Assembly: GCA_964655355.1 (NCBI GenBank)
Contig: CAZZMD010000017.1
Span: 1-64,000 of the forward strand
Reading direction: 5' to 3'
Source: CALGDE01 sp964655355
Lineage (GTDB): Bacteria; Cyanobacteriota; Cyanobacteriia; CACIAM-69d
DNA length: 64,000 nt
Within the stretch, counting starts at the first letter, position 1; every line of letters begins with the position of its first letter. The position numbers and the translations under genes are program-made. Below are positions 8,068 through 16,219 of the stretch, piece after piece. The notes under the pieces are model-generated. The model was given only the letters and a program-made list of their open reading frames with translations. It was not told where the DNA came from and searched no databases.

Positions 8068-10671
8068 CTAAAAATCCCTCGGGGGGACGCAACACACACG
8101 AAAACCGAGAGGGTCGTAGCGGTCAACGCGCTGATAGTCGGCGCGCACCGCAGAGCGGCAATACCTAGGATGGCGGTACCAGGAGCCGCCGCGCAGGAGC
8201 CTATGAGGCTCTTCTGTACGGTCCTCTTCTATCCACGCACTTCCATCCCTAGGTGCACCTTCATAGCCATCATGCCAACCGTCTTCGCACCATTCCCAGA
8301 CATTGCCATGCATATCATGAAGTCCCCAAGCATTTGCAGGAAAACTACCTACAGTGGTCGTTGATTCGCGATACTTCCCCCTTGGACCATCATTGTCGGA
8401 GTAATTGGCGTTGTAATTCGCTAGTTCATCCGTAAGAGTTTCACCAAAGCTAAATGGAGTTGTCGCTCCAGCGCGACAGGCATATTCCCACTGAGCCTCA
8501 CTGGGCAATTGATAGGTTTTGCCCGTTGCAACCGATAGCCGTCGACAAAACTCCACCGCATCATCCCAGCGAACCCTCTCCACAGGTCGCTGAGCCCCCT
8601 TAAAACGGGATGGATCAGGGGCTAACGTCTGCTTAACTTCAGGATAGCCAGCAACAACCTTCCACTGCGCCTGAGTAACGGCATAACGCCCCAAGTAGAA
8701 AGGCTGGAGCGTGGCCTTTAGGAGATTCCCTCTCCTAATCAAAGTTCCACCAGGAATTGAAACCATATCTAAGCCCACCTCATCTCCCAGCGGCTCAATA
8801 TATCCCCACGCAGTGCCGGAGCTACGCTGAATATCCCAGCTCCGGCCGTCACGAGTGATTGTTGCCGTCTCAAACTCAAAACGGTCTAGGACAGTTTCGA
8901 TTTCAACAATCTCTACTTCATCGGACTGGAGGGGAAATGGATCGCGCACCAGCTCGATCGCCACACCTTCCATCTCTTCCAACACAATGTCAGCCCATGG
9001 ATCATCAGGGATGGTTGTTTCGCCTGTTCCTGACTCCGGTGGGGGAGCAATCAAATCCGCCATCTGGGCATAGCGATCGCCCATCTGCCGCAGATCCTTA
9101 GCCATCAATTCCCCAAAGGTTTCAAAAAATTCTGCTTCCTGGTCCGATAGCCCACTGCGATCGCGCAGGCACAGCCGTGCCGAAAACTCTTCCAGGGATA
9201 ACCCAAAATACTGCGCCACATACTGTGATGTTTTATCGATGACCAACAGGCGATGCACTTGCCCTTCCGTTTCCCCTAACCGATCGCGGGTCTCATCATC
9301 CACAAATTGATAAATAATGCGCTCAGTTTCTGGATCATTGGCCTTTGTTGGCAGGCGATCGCCCCGGACCGTCAAGATCCCACCCATCCAAACCTCAGCC
9401 ACATGCACCGCCCGCGATTGGGGCAACATCGACCGTTGGATCAGACGAACAATAGGCAGCGTCACCACCGGCGCGACGGCCAATAACCCCGCCAATCGTT
9501 TTGCCAATGGAGAACTGGTCATCCAAAAGGTTTCAAACGGAGATTGCGATCGCGCTCCCACCGAGGGCAATTCACTAGCAGGGTCAGTCTGATTAACCGG
9601 CGGAAACCAAATCCCCCCTGGGACTCGGGCTTTGGGATCGCCCATCATCATCCGAGCCCAAGTGTTCAACTGCTCAGCGTCAGCCGTAATAATGGGCAAC
9701 TGAATCGGAGCATTAACCCGACGTTCTGCCGCCACATAACGACGATCGCGGGATGCCAGAGCGATCGCCTGGAGTTGATCACTGGCGATCGCGTCAGATT
9801 TAGCTGACATAGCAGCCTGAATCGTTTGGTTCAGCCCTGTCCGTTCCCATAGCCGTTCCGGGAACACCTGGAAGAGCACCGTTGGCAAATGGGCTGTCCA
9901 AATCCCCAGAAAATCCCGCATTCGGCCATCGAACCAAGGGGAATCAATGCAATCGCTGACCACCACGACCAAACGGCGGCGATCGCCGGTCAATAGCTCC
10001 CGAGGATGGCAACGCCGAAAAGAGTCGGGATCCGCCTTGGGAGAGATCCAAACTTGGCCCCCATCGTGGTGCAAATACCAGGTTCGTAAATCTCGAAATT
10101 CCCCATAGCGCAACAGCAACCGCCGTAAGTCCCGGCCAAAACGCTGCCATAGGGCCATTGATGGACTCGTTTCAAAAATCAGCGCCACATCGAACCGTAA
10201 TTCTGTACGGGGCATCAAAACCGGCTGACAGATGCGCGTTTCCGCAATCTTGTCGACCGTTGCTGCTTCATCCAATTGTTCCGCCGTGCCCACTTCAATC
10301 CGTTGGAGCAAAGGACGCAGAGCACGGGCTAATTCCAAGGAATCGGGGATGGTTGATGGATCTGGAACGGCGATCGCCATCGTCCGCTCCGGTAACGTAA
10401 TCCCTCCCGGGCGGGGCTCGATGCCAAGATCAGCAACGGGCTCATCACGGATCTCTGGCGTGTTGTCTAACCCATCAGGAGGGTGATCCGGATCCACTGT
10501 GCTGACATTGACATCATTGTCTAGAGAGTCTGGTTGCGCCTCCTCTTCTGGCTCGACCGGCTCCAGCTCTCCCATCTGCAAGGCTAACCACAAGGCATCG
10601 GCAATTTCTCGCCCCGTCAACCCATCAGCATTTTTCACCGTCCCTGGCAGTGACCCTAATGCCTTAATCAA
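8068..10671 (-). CDS. SAV_2336/vWA-type protein fused to an FGE-like (C-type-lectin fold) domain with variable C-terminus
   Basis: The protein has 867 residues. Residues ~1-40 (LTGREIADALWLALQMG) and ~150-350 match SAV_2336-type proteins, the vWA partner of MoxR/VMAP ternary systems. The vWA part shows ALIFETSPSM, an ExSxS form of the metal-site motif, and LVVVVSDCIDSPW. A linker follows. Residues ~630-867 form an FGE/sulfatase-modifying-factor domain (MVSIPGGTLIRRG, YAVTQAQWKV, LPSEAQWEYACRAG, GLHDMHGNVWEWCED, LRGGSW, GFRVCCVPP). The Cys pair of true formylglycine-generating enzymes is not present in the usual spacing, so binding rather than catalysis is likely. Residues ~825-865 are encoded by a putative DGR variable repeat. 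It is the last gene of a minus-strand operon, 24 nt after the ATPase stop. The first good start is TTG at 10671; no ATG or GTG exists there. Confidence 0.85.
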   Translation of the reverse strand: MIKALGSLPGTVKNADGLTGREIADALWLALQMGELEPVEPEEEAQPDSLDNDVNVSTVDPDHPPDGLDNTPEIRDEPVADLGIEPRPGGITLPERTMAIAVPDPSTIPDSLELARALRPLLQRIEVGTAEQLDEAATVDKIAETRICQPVLMPRTELRFDVALIFETSPSMALWQRFGRDLRRLLLRYGEFRDLRTWYLHHDGGQVWISPKADPDSFRRCHPRELLTGDRRRLVVVVSDCIDSPWFDGRMRDFLGIWTAHLPTVLFQVFPERLWERTGLNQTIQAAMSAKSDAIASDQLQAIALASRDRRYVAAERRVNAPIQLPIITADAEQLNTWARMMMGDPKARVPGGIWFPPVNQTDPASELPSVGARSQSPFETFWMTSSPLAKRLAGLLAVAPVVTLPIVRLIQRSMLPQSRAVHVAEVWMGGILTVRGDRLPTKANDPETERIIYQFVDDETRDRLGETEGQVHRLLVIDKTSQYVAQYFGLSLEEFSARLCLRDRSGLSDQEAEFFETFGELMAKDLRQMGDRYAQMADLIAPPPESGTGETTIPDDPWADIVLEEMEGVAIELVRDPFPLQSDEVEIVEIETVLDRFEFETATITRDGRSWDIQRSSGTAWGYIEPLGDEVGLDMVSIPGGTLIRRGNLLKATLQPFYLGRYAVTQAQWKVVAGYPEVKQTLAPDPSRFKGAQRPVERVRWDDAVEFCRRLSVATGKTYQLPSEAQWEYACRAGATTPFSFGETLTDELANYNANYSDNDGPRGKYRESTTTVGSFPANAWGLHDMHGNVWEWCEDGWHDGYEGAPRDGSAWIEEDRTEEPHRLLRGGSWYRHPRYCRSAVRADYQRVDRYDPLGFRVCCVPPRDF
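8076..8196 (-). repeat. Putative DGR variable repeat, copy A
   Basis: These 121 bp encode residues ~825-865 of the vWA-FGE protein. The 31-bp block 8076-8106 is identical to 13950-13980 and 14875-14905. The core TGCCGCTCTGCG on the coding strand is also identical in all three. Codons between the blocks differ (Y,R,H / R,Y / V,A,D,Y,Q,R,V,D and so on), and by hand count 15 of 18 variable codons end in C or T, as expected if template AAY codons had their adenines randomised. Confidence 0.7.
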
Positions 10672-10695
10672 CCGTTGCCCATCCCGTTTAATGGC

Positions 10696-11793
10696 CTACA
10701 CCTCCTCACTCAATTCCCGAAGGAGCATGTCTTGGATCCGGCGACGCTTTTCTTCCCCACCCGGTCCAACGGGGCGGGTTAATAGGTACACCGCATTCAG
10801 CAGTTGATCCGTAGCCACATTGCCCATTCCTGGGCCTTTCGAGCGATCGCCCTTAGCCACAAATGCCCCCACCAGGGCATCAATATCATCCTGCATAGAC
10901 TCCCAGCGATCGGCATCCTTTCCTTTTTTGAGGTGGGCTTCAACAATCCGTTGTAAGACTGTCTCGCTACTGGTGGGATCAGGCATTTCCAACCGCAGGC
11001 AACGGCGCAAAAATGCTGGCGGAAACTCCCGCTCACCATTACTAGTCATCACGACAATCGGAAACTCATGGCAAAATACGCGCCCCCCCAGAATAGTTGC
11101 CGAAATATCCTCATCCTCCGTGCTGACCTGCGCAATTTTTTCCTTCGATCGCACTAATTCTGGGATGGAGTAGCGCCCCTCTTCAAATAGCTCTAGCAAG
11201 TCATTGGGCAGATTAATATCGCACTTGTCGATTTCATCAATCAGCAATACCCGGGGCAACGCTGAGGGTAAAAATGCCGTCCCCACCGGTCCCAAGGTGA
11301 TGTAGGCACCGATCGCTGGCTTATCGCCTCCCTCCAATTTGTCATCCTGCAATCGGGCGATCGCATCGTAGCGATACAGCGCATCTTTCAAGGTGGAGCG
11401 AGCATTGACCGGCCACGACAAAACCTGACCCAGTTGCAATTTATGGGCGATCGCATAGGCGAGGGACGTTTTTCCCGACCCCGGCTTACCTTGCACGAGG
11501 ATGGGGCGACGGAGATAGAGCGCCGCATTCACCGCCTCAACAATTCTCTGGCCATGCTCCCCCTCAGCAATGCGGAAACTGGTCCCCCGGCCCGCCCCCC
11601 GTGGATCATTGTCAGCCAATGCTTGGATAGCCTGCCAGCGCCCTGTACTTTCTTCCGCATAATCGCGCTGGAAATCATCCTTCGGCATAAAAGTACGCCA
11701 CGCGGGAGCATCGGGCGTTTTTGTCAGCGGCCGGGGAACGGAATCATCCAGGCGAAATTTTTTCCAGTCTGCTTGAGAACCTGATTGGGTCAT
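10696..11793 (-). CDS. MoxR-like AAA+ ATPase of a VMAP/vWA ternary system
   Basis: This 365-residue AAA+ ATPase starts at the ATG at 11793, whose ATGA overlaps the stop of the upstream VMAP gene, a typical translational coupling. Walker A is GKPGSGKTS (residues ~91-99). Walker B is VLLIDEIDK. Sensor 1 lies in IVVMTSNGEREFPPAFLRRC, which also holds the arginine-finger-like RR. The order and the short C-terminal helical domain fit the MoxR branch. MoxR ATPases act as chaperone-like remodelers with vWA partners. Here the vWA partner is the next gene and the VMAP protein the previous one, so this is probably the energy-dependent switch of a three-component complex. Confidence 0.9.
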   Translation of the reverse strand: MTQSGSQADWKKFRLDDSVPRPLTKTPDAPAWRTFMPKDDFQRDYAEESTGRWQAIQALADNDPRGAGRGTSFRIAEGEHGQRIVEAVNAALYLRRPILVQGKPGSGKTSLAYAIAHKLQLGQVLSWPVNARSTLKDALYRYDAIARLQDDKLEGGDKPAIGAYITLGPVGTAFLPSALPRVLLIDEIDKCDINLPNDLLELFEEGRYSIPELVRSKEKIAQVSTEDEDISATILGGRVFCHEFPIVVMTSNGEREFPPAFLRRCLRLEMPDPTSSETVLQRIVEAHLKKGKDADRWESMQDDIDALVGAFVAKGDRSKGPGMGNVATDQLLNAVYLLTRPVGPGGEEKRRRIQDMLLRELSEEV

Positions 11794-13280
11794 GCGGCAC
11801 CTGCCGATAGGGGATTGTGACCGTTGTTGACCCACGTTGGGTCATACACCGGATCGCTACCTTCGTCAAAAACACCAAGATGATAACCGCGATCCTCCCG
11901 GTCGATCTCGCAATAATATTGAGGACTCTTCCGCTCCTGGCGAACCCGCTCGAGGAAAAGAGAGTGATCCCCTTCAATCAGCCAATCAAAGGTTTTTTGA
12001 TTCAGCGCTGCATCCGCCCCCGCTTCGCACATCCACAGGGCCAAAGGGATCCCTTCACTCACCAGATCATCCCAATTATCCAATGCATGACTGTCGGAGG
12101 ATAGCCATTCTCCACAGCACCGAACCCCCGAGGCATCGAATAACTTCACAGAGTCAGAGCGCCCGGGATAATGCCATGACAAATCCTTGAGAGTTTTGCC
12201 CGAGTCTAGCGGCATGTCCCTCACGAAGCGCTCGCGTCCTAGGCGAAGCCGTTGATAAAACTCGGCATGGTAACGCACACGACGATTCCAGCGATCCGAA
12301 CAGCGGTACACAATGGGATGGGACTGGGTCATTCCCTTGATCGCCCCACACCAATGGCGCAAGGGTTGTGCCAACAGATCCAGGGGTAAGAATAGGTCAA
12401 TGACCAGCCGCCAGTTTTGGCCATAGCGATCGCGGAGATAATCGGTTGTCTTTTGGACCCAGCCATCGAGCCGTTGGGGAAACTCGGCCAGTTGGCAGGC
12501 AAAGTCTTCTTCCGCCTGCACCCCAGAGCCTTTGTCCACCGTTTTGGAGTCCAGGTCATAGCAAATTCGCTCAAGACGGATGTTGACTTGGTCTCCGGCC
12601 CCCGCCTGAAAAACCAGTAGCAATAAATGGGCTTCCACCTGCCCATCCTTCGTAAGGGGCGCACGTTGGGGGCTGCCCACCTCAACCGTGGGTGCTATTG
12701 GCTTTTTTTTTAGCCACCCCTCGCGCCATCTCAGAAATGTTGGATTTCTATTGGTGCGATTTTCAAGCTCAAACGCCGCCGCAAGGAAGTTCAGCCTGCC
12801 TTCAGACTCAAAATGGTCCAGCAGCTCCGAGACGATACTGCTCAGGTTGGAGTTGCTGGCGATCGCCGCCAAATTTTGATCCAACTCCTCACGGACAAAA
12901 GTCTTCAAGGCCGATGGCTGTCGATAAACCGCGAGCAACGCCTCACGCAATAACCGGATTTCCTGCCCATCCCATGCCCCATCGCCTACATTTTCTCCGG
13001 ACACATCAAAGGCGTCGAAGATGGAAGGGCCTTTCTTGATTTGCGCCTCAATAGACCCTAGCTTCTCTTCATACTCAGCGATCGTGGCCTTGGTTCTATT
13101 GATCGCCGTTTGGGTTTCTTCAATATTTTGCTCAATCTCGAATTGTTGGAGTGGATTGGAAAGACTGATTTCCTCAAATCGCAGCTTAGCTAGCTTCCTT
13201 TCCAGTTTTGCCAAAGCTTCACGGTACGTCTCCAAAATTCCTTGGTATTCATCCCGCTGCTGTTCCCAGTGTGATGACAT
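11790..13280 (-). CDS. EAD1 - VMAP-C protein (vWA-MoxR-associated protein)
   Basis: The protein has 496 residues. Residues 1-85 form a coiled coil (ILETYREALAKLERKLAKL, FEIEQNIEETQ). Residues ~105-195 look like an effector-associated domain 1 (LREALLAVYRQPSALKTFV, EELDQNLAAIASNSNLSSIV, LDHFESEGRLNFLAAA). These are small death-fold-like adaptors that pair with the same domain on effector proteins. Residues ~225-480 match the VMAP C-terminal domain (HLLLLVFQAGAGDQVNI, LVIDLFLPLDLLAQPLRHW, SDRWNRRVRYH, GIPLALWMCE). VMAP proteins recruit effectors to MoxR/vWA modules in predicted conflict systems. The gene starts 4 nt after the coiled-coil gene and overlaps the ATPase by ATGA. No catalytic effector domain is present here. 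Confidence 0.8.
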   Translation of the reverse strand: MSSHWEQQRDEYQGILETYREALAKLERKLAKLRFEEISLSNPLQQFEIEQNIEETQTAINRTKATIAEYEEKLGSIEAQIKKGPSIFDAFDVSGENVGDGAWDGQEIRLLREALLAVYRQPSALKTFVREELDQNLAAIASNSNLSSIVSELLDHFESEGRLNFLAAAFELENRTNRNPTFLRWREGWLKKKPIAPTVEVGSPQRAPLTKDGQVEAHLLLLVFQAGAGDQVNIRLERICYDLDSKTVDKGSGVQAEEDFACQLAEFPQRLDGWVQKTTDYLRDRYGQNWRLVIDLFLPLDLLAQPLRHWCGAIKGMTQSHPIVYRCSDRWNRRVRYHAEFYQRLRLGRERFVRDMPLDSGKTLKDLSWHYPGRSDSVKLFDASGVRCCGEWLSSDSHALDNWDDLVSEGIPLALWMCEAGADAALNQKTFDWLIEGDHSLFLERVRQERKSPQYYCEIDREDRGYHLGVFDEGSDPVYDPTWVNNGHNPLSAGAA

Positions 13281-13284
13281 AGCC

Positions 13285-13779
13285 TTAGCGTGTAAAACGG
13301 CGGCGGATACGGCGGAAGCGATCGCTGAGACGGGTCAACATCAACATCCCTTCGGTATCCATCTCCAACTCGTAAGATGCCAACATCGGGATCACCGGCA
13401 ACGCAACCTTTAACTTGGCCGAAGCAGCAACGGTAGGATCGAGGGCATCAATTTTGCGGTGTAATTCAGCAATTAGGGCGATCGCCTCGGGGGGGACGCT
13501 CGAGGGTGCCCTTTCAATCGCTGTGACGGCGGCGTCAACATCGGTCATGATGACTTCCGCTTCGCCCTCATCAATCACGAGTTCAGCTTCAGAAATCAGC
13601 TCGCCATATTCCTTCTCATACTGGCGAATTTTGGGATCGATCTCACGCTTAATACGCTGTGTCATCTCGAATTTCAGCCCCGGATTGGCCGAAAGCTCTA
13701 ACTCTTGCTCGAAAGCTGCTTTCTTCTCGTAAAGCAGGTCGAGCAATCCTTCAAGATCCTTCAAACGCCGTTGGCTCAT
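13285..13779 (-). CDS. Coiled-coil component of the VMAP operon
   Basis: The protein has 164 residues, starting at the ATG at 13779; a GTG two codons upstream (13785) is possible. The N-terminal half is a helical, charged coiled coil (RRLKDLEGLLDLLYEKKAAF, GLKFEMTQRIKREIDPKI). It resembles the N-terminus of the next gene product, with a shared aromatic-E-x-x-Q-x-I pattern. The C-terminal half is Ala-rich and ends in a very basic tail (RLSDRFRRIRRRFTR). It ends 4 nt before the VMAP gene. No catalytic residues or named domain are recognised. A structural or adaptor role in the ternary complex is inferred from context and the shared coiled coil. Confidence 0.6.
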   Translation of the reverse strand: MSQRRLKDLEGLLDLLYEKKAAFEQELELSANPGLKFEMTQRIKREIDPKIRQYEKEYGELISEAELVIDEGEAEVIMTDVDAAVTAIERAPSSVPPEAIALIAELHRKIDALDPTVAASAKLKVALPVIPMLASYELEMDTEGMLMLTRLSDRFRRIRRRFTR

Positions 13780-13941
13780 CCCCACACCAGATGCACAACA
13801 CCAGAATTAACTCACTAAAGAATAACCTTGAATATTCCAGAATGTATTAATCGTTGTCACAGAAACTGGATCCGGAATTCTCCCATCCCGCCAGAATCCA
13901 TGGACCGGGAAATGCAGAAGGACAAACCCTATGGACCACTC

Positions 13942-14802
13942 CTAAAGAGCCCTCGGGGGGACGCAACACACACGAAAACCGACCTTGGCGTTGCGGCGAG
14001 CGTGATGACGATCGCTGCGCACCGCAGAGCGGCAAAATCTGGGAGGGAAGTTCCAGGAGCCGCCGCGCAGCGACCTACGGGTCCCTGAACGGTCTTCCTC
14101 TACCCAAGCACTACCGTCGTCAGGAGCACCTTCATAGCTGTCGTGGTAATCGTCTTCACACCATTCCACGACGCTCCCGTGCGTATCGTATAACCCAAAC
14201 CGATTCGGCGGAAAACTCCCCACGTCCGTCGTCTCTTCTCGAAATTCACCATAGGAGCCACGCCCATAAACTCCGGGATAGATCTGCCCTTCAAACTCCC
14301 AATCCTGAGCACGATAGTTAGCTAGGCTGGAATCGATGGTTTCGCCAAAATAAAACGGCGTGGTCGTCCCTGCCCGACAAGCATATTCCCACTGGGCTTC
14401 GCTAGGGAGCCGATAATCCTTCCCTGATCGCCGCGATAACCGCCGACAAAACTCCACCGCCTCATCCCAGGAAACCCGTTCCACTGGTCGGTTATCTCCT
14501 TTGCCATTCGCAGGATCGGGGTTCAAATCTATTTCCACCTGCCCATATTGACTGGCAACCACCCGCCATTGGGCTTGGGTCACAGGGTACATCCCCAGAA
14601 AAAAGCTTTGCAGGGTCACTTCATGCCGGGGATGTTCATTCCTGTAGCTATCGAGTTCATCAGGCAGGGGGCCCATCAGAAACGTCCCAGCGGGGATAGG
14701 GCGTAGTTTCAAAACAACACCGTCCCCCAGCTCTTCCGTGTAGTACTGAAGGCTTAGGCGACGGCGACGTAGAACCAGTCGATGGGCAGGGGCTTTGTCC
14801 AT
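13942..14802 (-). CDS. FGE-like (SUMF1, C-type-lectin fold) protein with variable C-terminus, copy B
   Basis: The protein has 286 residues. After ~30 basic residues it is a single FGE/sulfatase-modifying-factor domain (RPIPAGTFLMG, YPVTQAQWRVVA, DEAVEFCRRLS, LPSEAQWEYACRAGTT, GLYDTHGSVVEWCEDD, LRGGSW, GFRVCCVPP). It lacks the Cys-x4-Cys redox pair of genuine formylglycine-generating enzymes, and no sulfatase lies nearby, so it is probably a ligand-binding lectin-fold module. Residues ~244-284 are the putative DGR variable region. It follows copy C by 64 nt and precedes the coiled-coil gene by a 160-nt gap. The protein has no fused effector; how it docks to the complex is unknown. Confidence 0.85.
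   Translation of the reverse strand: MDKAPAHRLVLRRRRLSLQYYTEELGDGVVLKLRPIPAGTFLMGPLPDELDSYRNEHPRHEVTLQSFFLGMYPVTQAQWRVVASQYGQVEIDLNPDPANGKGDNRPVERVSWDEAVEFCRRLSRRSGKDYRLPSEAQWEYACRAGTTTPFYFGETIDSSLANYRAQDWEFEGQIYPGVYGRGSYGEFREETTDVGSFPPNRFGLYDTHGSVVEWCEDDYHDSYEGAPDDGSAWVEEDRSGTRRSLRGGSWNFPPRFCRSAVRSDRHHARRNAKVGFRVCCVPPRAL
13950..14070 (-). repeat. Putative DGR variable repeat, copy B
   Basis: These 121 bp are the same length as copy A, with an identical 31-bp terminal block (13950-13980) and the identical TGCCGCTCTGCG core. Variable codons encode N,F,P / R,F / V,S,D,R,H,H,A,R,R,N,A,K,V; by hand count 15 of 18 end in C or T. Confidence 0.7.
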
Positions 14803-14866
14803 GGGAACGTGGAAACCTGGGGGGCGATCAGCGGATCATTTTTTCATCAATAGCACTGAATCATCA

Positions 14867-15712
14867 TCAAAGCTCCCTCGGGGGGACGCAACACACACGA
14901 AAACCTATGTAGTAGCTCCTGAAAAAGCTATGAGAGCCGCGGATGCGCGTCGCAGAGCGGCAACTGCCAGGAGTACGGCCCCAGTGACCACCACGCAGCA
15001 CCCTCTTAGTTGCCGTACGATTTTCTTCGATCCAAGCATCGCTGTTGCCAGGGGCACCTTCATAGCTACTGTGCCAATCGTCTTCGCACAACTCCAACAC
15101 ATTCCCGTGCATGTCATACAGTCCAAAGCGATTCGGCGGGAAAATACCCACGTCCGTCGTCCGCCCTCGGTATACTCCCTCTGAGTTGCCCTTATAGGTT
15201 GCTGTGGCACGATAATTCGCCAACTCATCTGTCAGCACATCCCCGTAGTGAAACGGCGTAGTTGTCCCTGCACGGCACGCATATTCCCACTGCGCCTCAC
15301 TCGGCAATCGATAATCCCGCCCCGTCCGTTCCGATAACCGCCGGCAAAACTCCGTAGCCTCCTCCCCGTCAACTTGCTCCACCGGTCGCTGGTCCCCCTT
15401 GAAACTCGACGGCTCAGGATTCAACTCAATACCCACCTGCTCAAACTGGCTAGCCACAATCCGCCACTGGGACTGCGTCACCACCGTCTGTCCCAGGAAA
15501 AAGCGCCCCACCGTCACCCGATGTCTCGGTCTATCAGTGTTCAAAGCCTCAGGCTCATCATCAGAAGCCCCCATCCAAAATTCACCACCGGGAATTTCCA
15601 TCATCACCAACTCAACCCCATCCCCCAACGGCTCCCGATAAAACCGCCACTTTTCCCGCACCTCCCGCACCCGATACCCAGACGGAACCCTTGCGATCGC
15701 CTGTCGATCCAT
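14867..15712 (-). CDS. FGE-like (SUMF1, C-type-lectin fold) protein with variable C-terminus, copy C
   Basis: The protein has 281 residues and is the first gene of the minus-strand operon. After ~30 residues comes one FGE-like domain (MEIPGGEFWMGASDDEPEA, RFFLGQTVVTQSQWRIVA, EEATEFCRRLSERTG, LPSEAQWEYACRAGTT, GLYDMHGNVLELCEDDW, LRGGHW, GFRVCCVPP). As in copies A and B the catalytic Cys pair is missing. The variable C-terminal segment (residues ~238-279) is one codon longer than in the other two and is rich in aromatic and small residues (S,H,S,F,F,R,S,Y,Y). Outside the C-terminus the three domains are only moderately similar, so they are diverged paralogues sharing a recently homogenised 3' end. 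Confidence 0.85.
   Translation of the reverse strand: MDRQAIARVPSGYRVREVREKWRFYREPLGDGVELVMMEIPGGEFWMGASDDEPEALNTDRPRHRVTVGRFFLGQTVVTQSQWRIVASQFEQVGIELNPEPSSFKGDQRPVEQVDGEEATEFCRRLSERTGRDYRLPSEAQWEYACRAGTTTPFHYGDVLTDELANYRATATYKGNSEGVYRGRTTDVGIFPPNRFGLYDMHGNVLELCEDDWHSSYEGAPGNSDAWIEENRTATKRVLRGGHWGRTPGSCRSATRIRGSHSFFRSYYIGFRVCCVPPREL
14875..14998 (-). repeat. Putative DGR variable repeat, copy C
   Basis: These 124 bp are one codon longer than copies A and B. The terminal 31-bp block 14875-14905 and the TGCCGCTCTGCG core are identical to the others. Upstream of the Trp codon the gene uses CGT GGT GGT where A and B use CGC GGC GGC, so the homogenised part probably begins at or after that Trp codon. 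By hand count 16 of 19 variable codons end in C or T. Confidence 0.7.
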
Positions 15713-16219
15713 CGTCCTTACTGCTCCACAGCAGCCCCAACTTCGATCCTAGTCAATCTTAAAACCCGTTCAATGAGAACCCGAGAGCTCCGTTCTCATT
15801 TTCATTTGTTCTCATTTTCAACTGTAACTTTTACCGGTCGCCGTACCGTCGGAGACCAGATAGCCTTGAGCTGATTCAATAGCGATCACGAGCGATCGCG
15901 GCAGCTTAGGGGTACTTATTCGTCACTTTTGCCCAACAAACCCCCACTTGCCACACTTAAGCCTCAGACGTGACATATGACACCCTAAAGCCCCTGAGGC
16001 CACACGCCAAAAATTGCTTACAAGTTCTTTAGATAGGGATGTCATTACATCAAAGTGACGGATAACATCTAGAAATATGGATTGCATCTGCCAGACCTGA
16101 CACTAAATATGTAGTCAGTCCGTACTCCCACACCTGTATCCCCAGATTTAGCGACACCAGCTTTTAGGAGCTGACCCCACTTACAAGTCCTTTAGGATTG
16201 CTACAGGAGATAAAATATC
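15713..16219. other. Intergenic, divergent promoter region of the VMAP operon and the flavoprotein gene
   Basis: About 500 bp without a convincing gene. It holds two near-identical segments, TTACAAGTTCTTTAG (~16018) and TTACAAGTCCTTTAGGAT (~16181), and an imperfect repeat of TTCTCATTTTCA near 15795-15820. No DGR template repeat or reverse transcriptase is present. Confidence 0.4.

Noticed and set aside
8068..15712. Canonical formylglycine-generating enzymes activating sulfatases
   Set aside because: The redox Cys pair is missing, no sulfatase is nearby, and the C-termini are hypervariable, so a binding role fits better.
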